64,000 nt of DNA from GCA-2686265 sp036010965 (GTDB lineage Bacteria; Planctomycetota; UBA1135; GCA-002686595). The notes beneath the pieces were generated by a model that did not search any database, was not told where the DNA came from, and was given only the letters and a program-made list of their open reading frames with translations. Shown here in pieces: positions 33,306-42,455 of the stretch; positions within the stretch are counted from its first letter, which is position 1; each line of letters starts with the position of its first letter. The position numbers and the translations under genes were made by a program. The stretch lies in contig DASCMO010000114.1 in NCBI GenBank assembly GCA_036010965.1, positions 1 through 64,000 of the forward strand, given 5' to 3'.

Positions 33306-34601
33306 TCAGGTGCGCAGGGCGCGCTCGAGGACTTCAGCGATGTGCAGCACCTCGACCTCGATGCCCGCTCGACGAGCGCCGGCTTCCCACTGCATCTGAC
33401 AGCCGGGATTGGCCGTGACGAGCGTGCGTGCTCCCGACTCCGAGAGTGCGCGCAGGCGCTCGTCGAGGATGGCGGCGCTCTCCCGAGGCCGCAGCATCGA
33501 GTAGATGCCGGCCGAGCCGCAGCAAGACTCGCTCTCAGCGAGCTCCACCCGTTCCAGCCCTTCGATGCGGTCGAGCAGCGAGCGCGGTTGTGCCCGCACG
33601 CCCTGTCCGTGACACAGGTGGCAAGGATCATCCCAGACCACGGGCCGGGGCAAGGTCGAGGGTCGGCCCCCCAGCAACGCGTCCAGCTCAGCGCTCGACC
33701 TCGCCGCCAGGTGTTCACTGAAATCGACCACGCGCGCGGCGAACGCGCGTGCGCGCTCGCGCCAGTCCGGGTCGTCTTCGAGCAACTCCGCGTACTCCCT
33801 CATGTGCGACCCGCAGCCGGCGCTGTTCACGATCACGGGCGCCGGGGCGCCTGCGTCGTCCGTTATCCTCTCATGGGCTTCGATCATCCGGCGGGCCAGG
33901 GCACGGGCGCCGTAGAGGTCGCCGTTGTGGGCGTGCAGGGAGCCGCAGCAGCCCGCGCCCGGCGGACTGTGGACCTCGAGGCCCGCGGCGGCCAGGACCC
34001 GAACCGTGGCGCGGTTGACGCGCCCAAAGAGCAGGGGCATGACGCACCCGTCGAGCACGGAGACCCGGCCGCGCCGTTCGCCCGCTGGCGGCGTGCAGTC
34101 GGGAAGCGGGGTCCGCTCGCGGGCGGGCGGGACGGCGGGCAGGGAGCGCAGCCCCTCGCCCCGACGCCCCATCAAGGAGGAGGCGAGGCGCAGCAAGCCC
34201 GTCGTCTGGGCGGTGCGCAAGAGGTGTGCAACCAGATTCAGGGCAGATCGCCTCGGCAGGAGGACGCGGAATCCCATCCAGCGTGCGAGCCGCGAGGACC
34301 ACGAACGACGGCCCTGCTCCTCGAGCCCGGCGCGCGTGAACTCCATCATGCCTCCGAAGCGGACGCCGGAGGGGCAGACACTCTCGCAGTGGCGACACAA
34401 GAGGCAGGCGTTCATCTCCTCGGCGAATCCCTCGTCCGCCTCGAGCTCGCCCTCGGCGACCGCACGCATCAGGTGGATGCGGCCGCGCGGGCTCGCCGAC
34501 TCGATCCCCGTGAGCTGGTAGGTCGGGCACGTGCGCAGGCACAGACCGCAGTGAATGCAGTCGAGGCTGCGTGCGTAGTCGACGAGGGTGGTGGGATCCA
34601 T
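33306..34601 (-). CDS. glcF: glycolate oxidase iron-sulfur subunit GlcF
   Basis: A 431-residue subunit that passes electrons from the flavin subunits to the quinone pool. The N terminus has two 4Fe-4S clusters, CIHCGLCLRTCP (~15-26) and CLLCRHCESVCP (~68-79). Two CCG domains follow, with GAGCCGSLHAHN and ESESCCGSAGIY, as in heterodisulfide-reductase-like subunits. GAGAGG-type purines lie 7 nt upstream of the ATG at 34601. It is the last of glcD-glcE-glcF and starts 11 nt after glcE. The long reading frame that extends upstream of the ATG is only glcE read out of frame. Confidence 0.92.
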   Translation of the reverse strand: MDPTTLVDYARSLDCIHCGLCLRTCPTYQLTGIESASPRGRIHLMRAVAEGELEADEGFAEEMNACLLCRHCESVCPSGVRFGGMMEFTRAGLEEQGRRSWSSRLARWMGFRVLLPRRSALNLVAHLLRTAQTTGLLRLASSLMGRRGEGLRSLPAVPPARERTPLPDCTPPAGERRGRVSVLDGCVMPLLFGRVNRATVRVLAAAGLEVHSPPGAGCCGSLHAHNGDLYGARALARRMIEAHERITDDAGAPAPVIVNSAGCGSHMREYAELLEDDPDWRERARAFAARVVDFSEHLAARSSAELDALLGGRPSTLPRPVVWDDPCHLCHGQGVRAQPRSLLDRIEGLERVELAESESCCGSAGIYSMLRPRESAAILDERLRALSESGARTLVTANPGCQMQWEAGARRAGIEVEVLHIAEVLERALRT

Positions 34602-34612
34602 GGCGCGCCCTC

Positions 34613-35839
34613 TCAGAAGATGCGGTTCGCCGCAAAGCGTCCGTCGGGGTCGAAGGTGGCGCGCAGGCGGCGCATGAGAGCCAGACCTGCGCGGGGCGCT
34701 TCGAGGGGGACGATCTCGCCCGGGAGGTCGGTGCCGCGCACGGCGACACGCGCTCCCTCGATCGATCGCAGCTCCCTCACGAGTGCGGGCAAACCCGCAA
34801 GGCCCGGGGGGAGGGGGAGGTCGATCGTGGCCACGCCCGGGTGCACCAGGCAGAGCGCATGTACACCAGCCGACGCGAGCAGAGAGCGAGTGCTGGCGAG
34901 CACGCTCGCGACCTTCGACGGTCGGCAGGCCAGGTGCAGGGTGTCGGTGACGATCGCGTCGGGTTCCAGCTCGCGCAGGAGCGCGGCGCGTTCGGCGCCG
35001 TCCTCGACCATGGCTCCCTTGAGCAGGCTCTCGATCTGCTCGCGCTCCCATGCGACGCGTGCCTTGCGGCCGCCGAGGGCGACCTCCACCGACCACGGAC
35101 CGCCGTCGGCCTCCTGTCGGTCGGTCATGACCACCGCGATGGGGTCCATCGCGAGGGTGAGGACCGAGCGCGCCGCGGCCAGGCCGGATTCGGCGTCGTG
35201 GTAAGGGGCGCGTACGACGAGTTGCCGTTCGGGCAGAGGAAACAGGCGCAGGGACGCCTCCAGGATCACGCACAGGCTCCCGTGGGAGCCGCAGTAGAGC
35301 CGGTGCAGGTCGTAGCCGGTGACGTTCTTCACCAGGCGACCTCCGCTCGAGGTCACGCGACCGTCGGCTTCGGCCACGCGCGTGCCCAGGACATGCCAGC
35401 GCGAGGGACCGTGACGGAGGCGATCGAAGCCGCTGGCTCCGGAGGCCAGGACGCCTCCCAGGGTCGTGCCCGCCGGCCGCGGCACGTCGGGCGTGAGGTG
35501 GTGACCACCCTCGGCGACCGCGCGCGCGATGGTCTCCATCGGCGTGCCCGCCAGGGCGGTCACCGTGCCGTCGCCCGGCTCGTAGGCCTTGATGGCGTTG
35601 AGCGCGCGCGTCGAGAGGGCCAGGTCGCAGGCTTCGGGCGGTCGGCACCAGCCCAGTCGACTGCCGGCGCCCACGGGCAGCACGCATAGGCCGTCGCGCG
35701 CCGCGAGTTCCAGGATGGCGCACAGCTCGGCTTCGCCGGTGGGGATCGCCAGGGGCAGGGGAGAGCGGCCGGTGCCGAGCGCAAGCTCGCCCACGGCGTC
35801 AGCGCCGAGCAGGCCCTCGATCCGCTCGCGCGTCCCCAT
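34613..35839 (-). CDS. glcE: glycolate oxidase FAD-binding subunit GlcE
   Basis: A 408-residue FAD_binding_4-type subunit. It has VLPVGAGSRLGWCRPP near residue 60, RPAGTTLGGVLASGASGFDRLRHG at ~120 and GRLVKNVTGYDLHRLYCGSHG, which are GlcE hallmarks, and ends in RATFDPDGRFAANRIF. With GlcD and GlcF it oxidises glycolate to glyoxylate, and D-lactate in some species. I take the ATG at 35839, which overlaps the glcD stop (TGATG); a GTG one codon earlier is also possible. Confidence 0.9.
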   Translation of the reverse strand: MGTRERIEGLLGADAVGELALGTGRSPLPLAIPTGEAELCAILELAARDGLCVLPVGAGSRLGWCRPPEACDLALSTRALNAIKAYEPGDGTVTALAGTPMETIARAVAEGGHHLTPDVPRPAGTTLGGVLASGASGFDRLRHGPSRWHVLGTRVAEADGRVTSSGGRLVKNVTGYDLHRLYCGSHGSLCVILEASLRLFPLPERQLVVRAPYHDAESGLAAARSVLTLAMDPIAVVMTDRQEADGGPWSVEVALGGRKARVAWEREQIESLLKGAMVEDGAERAALLRELEPDAIVTDTLHLACRPSKVASVLASTRSLLASAGVHALCLVHPGVATIDLPLPPGLAGLPALVRELRSIEGARVAVRGTDLPGEIVPLEAPRAGLALMRRLRATFDPDGRFAANRIF

Positions 35840-37275
35840 CACCCCGTCGCCTCCCCGGAGGGAATGAGGGGCCGCGTGCGCACTTCCATGCAGATGCGTA
35901 CGGGGATCAGCTTGCCGGGATTCATGCGGCCCTGGCGGTCCCAGGCCGAGCGTACACGCAGCATCGTCTCCAGGCTGGACGGGTCGAAGACGAGCTCCAT
36001 CTCCTCGCGTTTCTCGAGGCCGATCCCGTGTTCACCGGAGAGGGAGCCGCCGGCGGCGACGCAGAGCTTCATGATCTCGCGGCCCGCATCGAGCACGCGT
36101 TCGACCTCATCGGCGTCGCGGCGATCGTAGGAGATGTTGGGGTGCAGGTTGCCGTCTCCGGCGTGGAATACATTGGAGATCCTGAGCCCGCGCGCCTGGG
36201 CGATCGCGGTGCTGGCCAGCACCAGCTCGCGCAGCTTCGTGCGCGGAACGACAACGTCGGCGACATAGAGGTCGGGCGCGATGCGTCCCATCGCGCCGAA
36301 AGCGCCCTTGCGGCCGGCCCACAGGCGTGCGCGTTCCTTCGCATCTCGTGCACAGCGCTCTTCGAGTACCCCGTGTCGTTGCAAGATGGCGCGCATGTCG
36401 GAGACATTTTCATCTACCTCGGCCGCGCTGCCCTCGGATTCGAGCAGCAGCACCGCCTCTGCCTCTTCCGGGTATCCCGCCGCGTACACGCTCGCCTCGA
36501 CGGCCTGAATGGTCATCTGGTCGAGGATCTCGATCGCCGACGGTTCCAGGCATGCCGCGATGATCTCCGTGACCGAGTCGCAGCACGCTTCGAGGCTCGG
36601 GAAGACCGCCAGCAGGGTCTCGGTGACCGCCGGCAGGGGGACGAGGCGAGCCGTGATCTCGGTCGCCAGGCCGAACATACCCTCGCTTCCGACGAACAGG
36701 CCCACCAGGTCGAGGCCCAGGGGGTCGACCTCCGGCTCTGAGAGGTCGAGCACATCGCCCTCGGGGGTGACGATCTTGAGCCCCAGCACGTGGCGCGTCG
36801 TCGCACCGTGCTTGAAGCAGTGGGGGCCGCCGGAGTTGTTGGCAACGTTGCCGCCGATCGTGCAGACCATCTGGCTCGAAGGGTCCGGGGCGTAGAAGAG
36901 GCCGTGGGATGCGCAGGCTCGGCTCAGATCGATATTGACGATGCCGGCCTCGACGCGTGCGAAGCGGTCGGCGACGTCAATCTCGAGCACGCGCCGCATG
37001 CGTGCCGTCCCCATCACCACGCCTCCCTCGATCGGCGTGGCCCCGCCCGCGAGCCCGGTCCCGGCCCCGCGCGGAACGATGGGGACTCCGGCCTCGTGCA
37101 ATAGCCGCATGCAGCTCACGGTCTGCTCGGTGTTCTCGGGGAGCAGGACGAACTCGGGCGTGTGCTTCTGGAAGGTCAGTCCGTCGCACTCGTAGGGCTT
37201 GCGGCGCACGTGCTCGGAGATCAGCCCCGCGTCGCCGACGATGCCGCGCAGCGCGATCTCCAGCGAGCTGCCCAT
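35839..37275 (-). CDS. glcD: glycolate oxidase subunit GlcD
   Basis: A 478-residue flavoprotein, the catalytic subunit of glycolate oxidase. The FAD-binding block IVPRGAGTGLAGGATPIEGG, TIGGNVANNSGGPHCFKHGAT and GSEGMFGLATEIT are visible, and the C-terminal half has VFHAGDGNLHPNISYDRRD and GGSLSGEHGIGLEKREEM, the substrate and metal region of this oxidase family. The length is normal. Its ATG overlaps the stop of the ABC permease (TGATG) and its stop overlaps glcE, so expression of all five genes is likely coupled. Confidence 0.92.
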   Translation of the reverse strand: MGSSLEIALRGIVGDAGLISEHVRRKPYECDGLTFQKHTPEFVLLPENTEQTVSCMRLLHEAGVPIVPRGAGTGLAGGATPIEGGVVMGTARMRRVLEIDVADRFARVEAGIVNIDLSRACASHGLFYAPDPSSQMVCTIGGNVANNSGGPHCFKHGATTRHVLGLKIVTPEGDVLDLSEPEVDPLGLDLVGLFVGSEGMFGLATEITARLVPLPAVTETLLAVFPSLEACCDSVTEIIAACLEPSAIEILDQMTIQAVEASVYAAGYPEEAEAVLLLESEGSAAEVDENVSDMRAILQRHGVLEERCARDAKERARLWAGRKGAFGAMGRIAPDLYVADVVVPRTKLRELVLASTAIAQARGLRISNVFHAGDGNLHPNISYDRRDADEVERVLDAGREIMKLCVAAGGSLSGEHGIGLEKREEMELVFDPSSLETMLRVRSAWDRQGRMNPGKLIPVRICMEVRTRPLIPSGEATG

Positions 37276-38795
37276 CAGAAATCGACCAGGCGAATCTTCA
37301 GCCAGGCCAGTGCAAGCATCAGGGCGGCGAAGGCGATCGATGTACCGATGGAGAAGAACGCGTTGAACTCGAGCCGCGAATCCCAGCCGAACTGTCGTCG
37401 GTACCAGCTCGCGGGATCCATGAACTGTTCGCTGCCCAGGGTTACCTGCTCAAGGAACTCGTTTCGCCACTCGTCGCGCTCCTCACCGCTCATGCTCGCC
37501 GCGGGGATGAGGAACTCCAGATGGTAGTAGCCGTCGCCGAAGGTCAGAAAGATCGTCTCGCGGTCCGTCCAGACCTCGTCGAGCTCCTCCTGCCAGCGCA
37601 CCGAGTGAGCCAGAACGCCGCTGATGCGCAGGGCCTCGCGCTGAGCCGGCTGGTCTTCCTCGGTGCGCTCCGCGAGGGTCTCGAGGAACTCCTCCGCGGC
37701 GTAGCGAGCCTGGAGGGGGCGCATGCGGCGTCGAATGCTCAGCCCGCTCTCCACCATCGGGCGCTCCTCTGCCCAAAAGCGCACGCTTCCGCCGTCCTCT
37801 CCGCTCGCGGACCAGCGGACACCCTCGCCGGAGAAATCGTCCAAGGAAGCGGCATCGGGCTCGAAACCGGTCGGGTGATCCTTCACAAGGACATCGAATT
37901 CGAGGTCCTCGAAGACCGGACCGAGGCCGCTGATCGAACGCCGCAACATCTCGGTGATGACGTCGGCATCGGTCGTCTTGGGCAGGACGTAGTGGAGGAC
38001 CTGAACTGATGTGATGAGCACGCCGACGATGCCGTCAGGGTCGTCCTCGTCCACACTCTCGCCAGACTCTTCGCCGTCCTCTGAAGCTGCCATGCCCCGC
38101 ATGCTGGTGATCATGTCCTGGTTCTTCGCCCACTCCATGGTGCCCCAGGTGCGGTGTACTGCGCCGGCGATCACGAACAGCATCAGGGAGAGCAGGATTG
38201 CCGCGACGCTACTGCGGGTCCAGGTCGCGACCATGATCGAGAAGGCGTGGACCAGGCTGTAGAGGTAGACGAGGGTCAATGCGCCCCAGAGGAAGCCCGG
38301 GTCGCTGTACCCCGAGGTCACCCAGAAGCCCAGGAACATGCCGGCCACGAGCACGACGGCCAGGATCGCGACGAACAAGATCCCGGTGAAGTAGCGCGCC
38401 AGGAGCAGGGTCGAGCGCGAGACGGGTCTTGAGAACAGGGTGTCGGCCGCACCCTTCTCCATCATGCGCGGGACGAAGAAAGCCGTGGCGGCGATGCAGA
38501 AGATGATGCCCACGGTCCCGCCGAAGAAGGTGATGAAGACCGCCTGGACGCCCTGGATGAAGAACTCGCCCACCTGGGCGATCTCCATCGGAGGGCCGCC
38601 GAAGGACTGCAAGAGGGTCTGGTAGTCGATCTCCCAGACGCCGAACAGGATCGTGATCCGTTCCTCACCGAAGCCGAAGAGGAAGGAGAAGCTGATGGGG
38701 ATGATGAGGAGGATCACCATCAGCCGGAACACCATGTTGTCCAGAACCTGCTGGCGTGCGTCCTCCAGGAGCGCTCTCAGGATGGCGAAGTTCAC
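37275..38795 (-). CDS. ABC transporter permease (ABC-2 type)
   Basis: A 506-residue membrane protein. Helices are visible near 20-45 (VFRLMVILLIIPISFSFLFGF), ~85-115, ~135-165, ~175-195, ~205-225 and at the C terminus (FSIGTSIAFAALMLALAWLKI). A large soluble domain of ~230 residues lies between ~245 and ~475. The GAADTLFSRPVSRSTLLLARY block is typical of ABC-2 permeases. It starts at GTG 38795, overlapping the ATPase stop (GTGA). The cargo is unknown; coupling to glycolate oxidase genes may hint at a metabolite or envelope role, but that is weak. Confidence 0.78.
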   Translation of the reverse strand: MNFAILRALLEDARQQVLDNMVFRLMVILLIIPISFSFLFGFGEERITILFGVWEIDYQTLLQSFGGPPMEIAQVGEFFIQGVQAVFITFFGGTVGIIFCIAATAFFVPRMMEKGAADTLFSRPVSRSTLLLARYFTGILFVAILAVVLVAGMFLGFWVTSGYSDPGFLWGALTLVYLYSLVHAFSIMVATWTRSSVAAILLSLMLFVIAGAVHRTWGTMEWAKNQDMITSMRGMAASEDGEESGESVDEDDPDGIVGVLITSVQVLHYVLPKTTDADVITEMLRRSISGLGPVFEDLEFDVLVKDHPTGFEPDAASLDDFSGEGVRWSASGEDGGSVRFWAEERPMVESGLSIRRRMRPLQARYAAEEFLETLAERTEEDQPAQREALRISGVLAHSVRWQEELDEVWTDRETIFLTFGDGYYHLEFLIPAASMSGEERDEWRNEFLEQVTLGSEQFMDPASWYRRQFGWDSRLEFNAFFSIGTSIAFAALMLALAWLKIRLVDF

Positions 38796-39733
38796 GACTG
38801 CTTTCCCTTCACCAGTTCGATGAACGACTGCTCGAGGCTGAGCTTGCGTGGGGTGATGGCGGTGATGGTCAGACCCTTCGCCCGCAGGCGGTCGATGGTG
38901 GCGTCCACCTGCTCATCTCCCCTGAGGGCCAGCTCGAAGGAGCGCTCGCCGGTGTGTAGGAGTTCACCGAGCCCCTCGATCACGCGCTCGAGATCATCGG
39001 GGAGTTTCCTGAGCTCGAAGCGCACGCTGCCCGTATTCGGCGTCAGCTCTGCAATGGTTCCCTCGCGCAGGATGCGGCCCTTGTCCATGATGACCACGCG
39101 ATCGCAGATCATCTCGACCTCCATCAACAGGTGCGAGTTGAGGAACACGGTCACCCCGCTGTCCTTGAGGTCCTGGACTATCTCGCGGATGGTCATGCGC
39201 CCGACCGGGTCAACGCCGTCGGTGGGCTCGTCGAGGAACACCAGCTCCGGATCATGGACCAAGGCCTGGGCGAGGCCTAGGCGCTGCTGCATGCCCTTGG
39301 AGTACTCCTTCACCTTGCGCTGGGAGTCCTTCAGCATGCCCACGCGCTCCAGCAGCGCCGGAGCCCGCCGCTCGACCTCCTTCTTGTCACGCCCGGCGAG
39401 CATCCCGAACAGCACCATGACCTGCCAGCCGGTCAGGTAGTTGGGAAGCCGATGGGCCTCTGGCAGGTAGCCGACGCGCCGCCGCGATTCGGTCGAGCCC
39501 GCCGGGAGTCCGAACATCTCGGCAGTCCCGCCATGCCCTCGCACGAGCCCCAGGAGGATCTTGATCAAGGTCGTCTTGCCGGCGCCGTTGGGACCGAGGA
39601 GGCCGAAGACTGTGCCGCGGCCGACCTCGAGGTCGACCTTGTCGATGGCTCGGAATCGCCGCCGCCAGAAGGGCCCGCCGCGGAACTCCTTGCTGAGGTT
39701 CTGGGTCCGGAGGATCGACTCTGTGCGGGTCAT
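38792..39733 (-). CDS. ABC transporter ATP-binding protein
   Basis: A 313-residue ATPase of the ABC-2/CcmA-NatA type. It has Walker A GPNGAGKTTL (~47-56), signature SKGMQQRLGLAQALV, Walker B ELVFLDEPTDGVDP and the H-loop NSHLL. The C-terminal ~80 residues (LRKLPDDLERVIEGLGELLH and on) are the usual extra domain. It pairs with the permease whose start it overlaps by 4 nt. It begins 49 bases after the ROK kinase gene, so it may belong to the same transcript. Confidence 0.9.
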   Translation of the reverse strand: MTRTESILRTQNLSKEFRGGPFWRRRFRAIDKVDLEVGRGTVFGLLGPNGAGKTTLIKILLGLVRGHGGTAEMFGLPAGSTESRRRVGYLPEAHRLPNYLTGWQVMVLFGMLAGRDKKEVERRAPALLERVGMLKDSQRKVKEYSKGMQQRLGLAQALVHDPELVFLDEPTDGVDPVGRMTIREIVQDLKDSGVTVFLNSHLLMEVEMICDRVVIMDKGRILREGTIAELTPNTGSVRFELRKLPDDLERVIEGLGELLHTGERSFELALRGDEQVDATIDRLRAKGLTITAITPRKLSLEQSFIELVKGKQS

Positions 39734-39782
39734 GCGCAGGTCAGGATAACGGTGTCAACCCGCAAGGCTCGCAGGTCTTCGC

Positions 39783-40667
39783 TCAGGAGGTCAGCCGGGC
39801 GGCCCCGATCCACCCGGCGTCCGGCCCGAGCTCGGCAGACAGGATGCGTAGGTTCGTCCGGCCAGGGCCGGTGCAGCGCTCCCGGATTCCCGCCTCGACA
39901 CCCTCGCGCAGGACATCGAGGGCGCGCCCGAATCCTCCGCCGATCAGGAAGCAGCGCAGGTCGAGCAGGGTCACGACGGTACCCAGGCCGCGCCCCAGAT
40001 CGCGGCCGACAGCGATCATGAGGTCTCGCTCCGCCCCGGGCGCGGTGCGCGCCGCCGCGGTCAGTTCCTTCAGGTCCTCGGTCAAGCCGGCCTCCCGCGC
40101 CCGTCGTCGGGCGGCCGTGGCGGAGGCCAGCACTTCCAGGCACCCGCGCTGTCCGCAGCCGCAGAGGGGGCCGGCGGGGTCGACTACCGTGTGCCCGACC
40201 TCTCCGCCACCGCCTTCGCCCAGGAACAGCTGTCCGTCGAGGATCAGTCCGCCACCGACACCCGTTCCCAGGGTGATCATAAGGACGTGGGATTCGCCGC
40301 GCGCGCCCCCCAGCCAGTGCTCGCCGATGGCGGCCACGTTGGCGTCGTTTTCAACGTGGACGGCTTTCGCCTCGATTCCCAGGCGGCGCGCGAGCTCGTC
40401 GCGCAGAGGGTAGCCGTCGAGTGGGCGCAGGTTGGGGGAGGAGAGGACCAATCCTTGCTCGCGGTCGAGCAGACCGGGCACCCCCAAGCCCAGAGTGCCC
40501 TCCGTGCCCATGTCGCGAGCCAGAGAGACGATGCGCTCGACCACCGCTTCGGGACCCTCGTCGAGCCCGGCCGGGACTTCACCCCGCGTGAGAATCTCGC
40601 CGTCGTCGTTCACCGCACCGCCCTTGATGGCGGTGCCGCCGACGTCGATCCCTACGAGTGAGCTCAC
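39783..40667 (-). CDS. ROK-family sugar kinase, probable glucokinase
   Basis: A 294-residue kinase with an N-terminal phosphate loop VGIDVGGTAIKGGAV, substrate block VHVENDANVAAIGE and GTGVGGGLILDGQ. The ROK zinc site is present: GHTVVDPAGPLCGCGQRGCLEVLAS, with the HxxH-less GHT plus CGCGQRGC cysteines. It most likely phosphorylates glucose with ATP, given the length and the linked glycogen synthase. It starts at GTG 40667, which overlaps the glgA stop (GTGA) and follows GGAGGA at close range. Confidence 0.87.
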   Translation of the reverse strand: MSSLVGIDVGGTAIKGGAVNDDGEILTRGEVPAGLDEGPEAVVERIVSLARDMGTEGTLGLGVPGLLDREQGLVLSSPNLRPLDGYPLRDELARRLGIEAKAVHVENDANVAAIGEHWLGGARGESHVLMITLGTGVGGGLILDGQLFLGEGGGGEVGHTVVDPAGPLCGCGQRGCLEVLASATAARRRAREAGLTEDLKELTAAARTAPGAERDLMIAVGRDLGRGLGTVVTLLDLRCFLIGGGFGRALDVLREGVEAGIRERCTGPGRTNLRILSAELGPDAGWIGAARLTS

Positions 40668-42178
40668 TCCTCCTCGAGCTGTGCTTTCACGCGCCGCGTG
40701 ACGCGGCGGTAGGCCTTGAGGTAGTTGGTGGCCGTCGCCTGCCAGGAGAAGTCGAGCTGCAGGCAGCGTCGCACGGTCTCTTTCCAGGTCGCGGCCGACT
40801 TGTAGGCTATGCGTGCGTCGTCGAGGGCTTCGAGCAGGCCCGCGCCGCTGTAGTTGCGGAAGAAGAAGCCCGTGCCTGCCGCGGGGTCATCTGCGAGGTC
40901 GGTCACCGTGTCGTCGAGGCCGCTGTGCTCGTAGACAATCGGCACGGCCCCGTAGCGCATGCCGATGGCGCACAGGGCGTTTGAGGGCTGGTAGTGGGAG
41001 GGGAGGGCGAGCATGTCGATGCCCGCCAGGAGCTGGTGGGCCACCTGGACGTGGTAGCCGTCGATCAGCCGGCAGCGCCCCATGAACGTGCTCTCGATCG
41101 TGCGGATGCGGTCGAGGATCTCGGCCTGCCCCGAGCCCATCATGACCACTTCGAAGTTGCGCTCGAGTACATCGGTCATGATCTCAGCCAGCAGATCGCA
41201 GCCGCTGTCGGCGTCGAAGCGCCCGATGACGCCCACGATGGGCGTACGCGGCCCGCGATCGAGCTTCAGCAGGTCCTGGAGAGCCGCCTTGCACCTGCGC
41301 TTGCCCGGGAAGTCCTTGCTGGGGGAATCACTGCCGGGGGAAGCACCGCCGGCCGAGAAGGTCTGCGCCAGGAGTTCGTCGCTGCCGGGGTCCCAGGTCG
41401 AGTAGTCGATCCCGTTGGTCACACCGACCAGCTCCTTCTTTCGTCGCTGGAAGGTCTCCTCCAGTCCGTAGCCGCGGTCGGTGTGCTGGATGCGCTGAGC
41501 CTGGGCCGGAGAGTGCGTGCCAATGACCGTCGCGAACTCGGCGCCGGCCTTGAGGTAGTTGACTCGCCCGTCGAGCGCCACGCCGCGGATGTGTTGGAAG
41601 GTCTCCATCGGCAAGCCGATGCGCGGGAGGATCTCGCGTTCGAAGCTGCCCTGCATCGCCAGGTTGTGGATGGCGAAGTAGACACCAGCGCGCGATGCGG
41701 GGTGGTCGGGCTTCGCGTGCAGGTACTCGAGCTCGCGGTAGACCGGGACCAGGCCGGTCGTCCAGTCCAGGCAGTGCAGGATGTCCGCCGAGAAGGGGAG
41801 CTCCTCGAGGGCGGCGAGCACCCCGCGGGCGAAGACCGAGAAGCGCAGCCAGTTGTCGGCATAGGGCCCATTCTCATCGCCGTAGGGGTGGCGGTTCCGG
41901 AATAGCTTCTCGTGGTCGAACAGGATGATCGGCAGGTCGCCGAGGAGACCCTGATGCAGGTTGAGGGTGACCGGTCCATGCTCGCCCTGGACCGTGACGC
42001 TTCCGCAAGGGTCGAGACCCTCCATGGGGAAGGTGTTCACGTCGCGCGTGAAGGGCATGAACACCCGCACGTCGTGGCCCGCCTCGCGTAGGGTGCGCGG
42101 CAAAGCCTCGGAGATCTCCGCCAGATTGGTCCGGCGGACGAGGGACTGGAGTTCGGGTGTGACGAAGGCGATTTTCAC
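40664..42178 (-). CDS. glgA: glycogen/starch synthase-like glycosyltransferase (GT5), divergent
   Basis: A 504-residue GT-B enzyme that resembles bacterial glycogen synthase, which extends alpha-1,4-glucan from ADP-glucose. The N terminus KIAFVTPELQSLVRRTNLAEISEALP is recognisable, but the glucan-synthase signature KTGGLADV is replaced by RRTNLAE, so the usual ADP-glucose-binding lysine is missing. HCLDWTTGLVPVY stands for the HDWHT block, VTNGIDYSTWDPG and GVIGRFDADSGCDLL are family-like, and the C-terminal ALPSHYQPSNALCAIGMRYG replaces the PSxFEPCGLxQ block. It carries a three-unit 15-bp repeat insert at ~residues 278-292. Donor or product may differ from glycogen synthase. It is coupled to the ROK kinase. 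Confidence 0.78.
   Translation of the reverse strand: MKIAFVTPELQSLVRRTNLAEISEALPRTLREAGHDVRVFMPFTRDVNTFPMEGLDPCGSVTVQGEHGPVTLNLHQGLLGDLPIILFDHEKLFRNRHPYGDENGPYADNWLRFSVFARGVLAALEELPFSADILHCLDWTTGLVPVYRELEYLHAKPDHPASRAGVYFAIHNLAMQGSFEREILPRIGLPMETFQHIRGVALDGRVNYLKAGAEFATVIGTHSPAQAQRIQHTDRGYGLEETFQRRKKELVGVTNGIDYSTWDPGSDELLAQTFSAGGASPGSDSPSKDFPGKRRCKAALQDLLKLDRGPRTPIVGVIGRFDADSGCDLLAEIMTDVLERNFEVVMMGSGQAEILDRIRTIESTFMGRCRLIDGYHVQVAHQLLAGIDMLALPSHYQPSNALCAIGMRYGAVPIVYEHSGLDDTVTDLADDPAAGTGFFFRNYSGAGLLEALDDARIAYKSAATWKETVRRCLQLDFSWQATATNYLKAYRRVTRRVKAQLEEE
41302..41346. repeat. three imperfect 15-bp units inside glgA
   Basis: TGCTGGGGGAATCAC (41317-41331) and TGCCGGGGGAAGCAC (41332-41346) are near copies, and TGCCCGGGAAGTCC from 41303 is a degenerate third unit. 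In frame they encode ASPGS, DSPSK and DFPGK, a short Ser/Pro/Gly/Lys insert in glycogen synthase. Confidence 0.6.
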
Positions 42179-42455
42179 GGTCAGCGGGAGCGCTCCTGAG
42201 CGTCGGAGAGCGGCTCGGAAGCCTGCCTGTCAGTGGGCCGGAACCTGGATCTGGCGTCGACCGACGGTTGTTGAAGCTCTGCAGCGACTCCGCAGTCAAG
42301 CGCCGGAGTACGGAGGATTGAATAGAGGAACCCTAGGGGACAAGGTCATCTCCGTCGTAAATGACGACAGAAATTAGGGTTAGGGGTTTGTGGAGGATTG
42401 CCTCCGCCCTCCTTTTTCTCACCCTGATCCGGGTGCGCGGGTACTTCGCGCGGCC
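42179..42455. other. intergenic region upstream of glgA
   Basis: This 277-base gap precedes glgA and follows the M48 peptidase gene, both on the minus strand. It is less G+C-rich than its surroundings and includes ATTAGGGTTAGGGG at 42373-42386. It contains two short dyads, GTCGT/ACGAC near 42357-42371 and GGAGG-ATTG-CCTCC at 42392-42405, the latter followed by CCTTTTT. These may be transcription signals but are not strong. No gene is visible. Confidence 0.4.

Noticed and set aside
33306..35723. An 805-codon minus-strand frame that would extend glcF upstream
   Set aside because: The upstream part is glcE read in another frame and is arginine/proline-rich. GlcF begins at the ATG at 34601 with family motifs directly after it.
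42373..42386. ATTAGGGTTAGGGG, a telomere-like motif
   Set aside because: Only two units; a chance occurrence in bacterial DNA.
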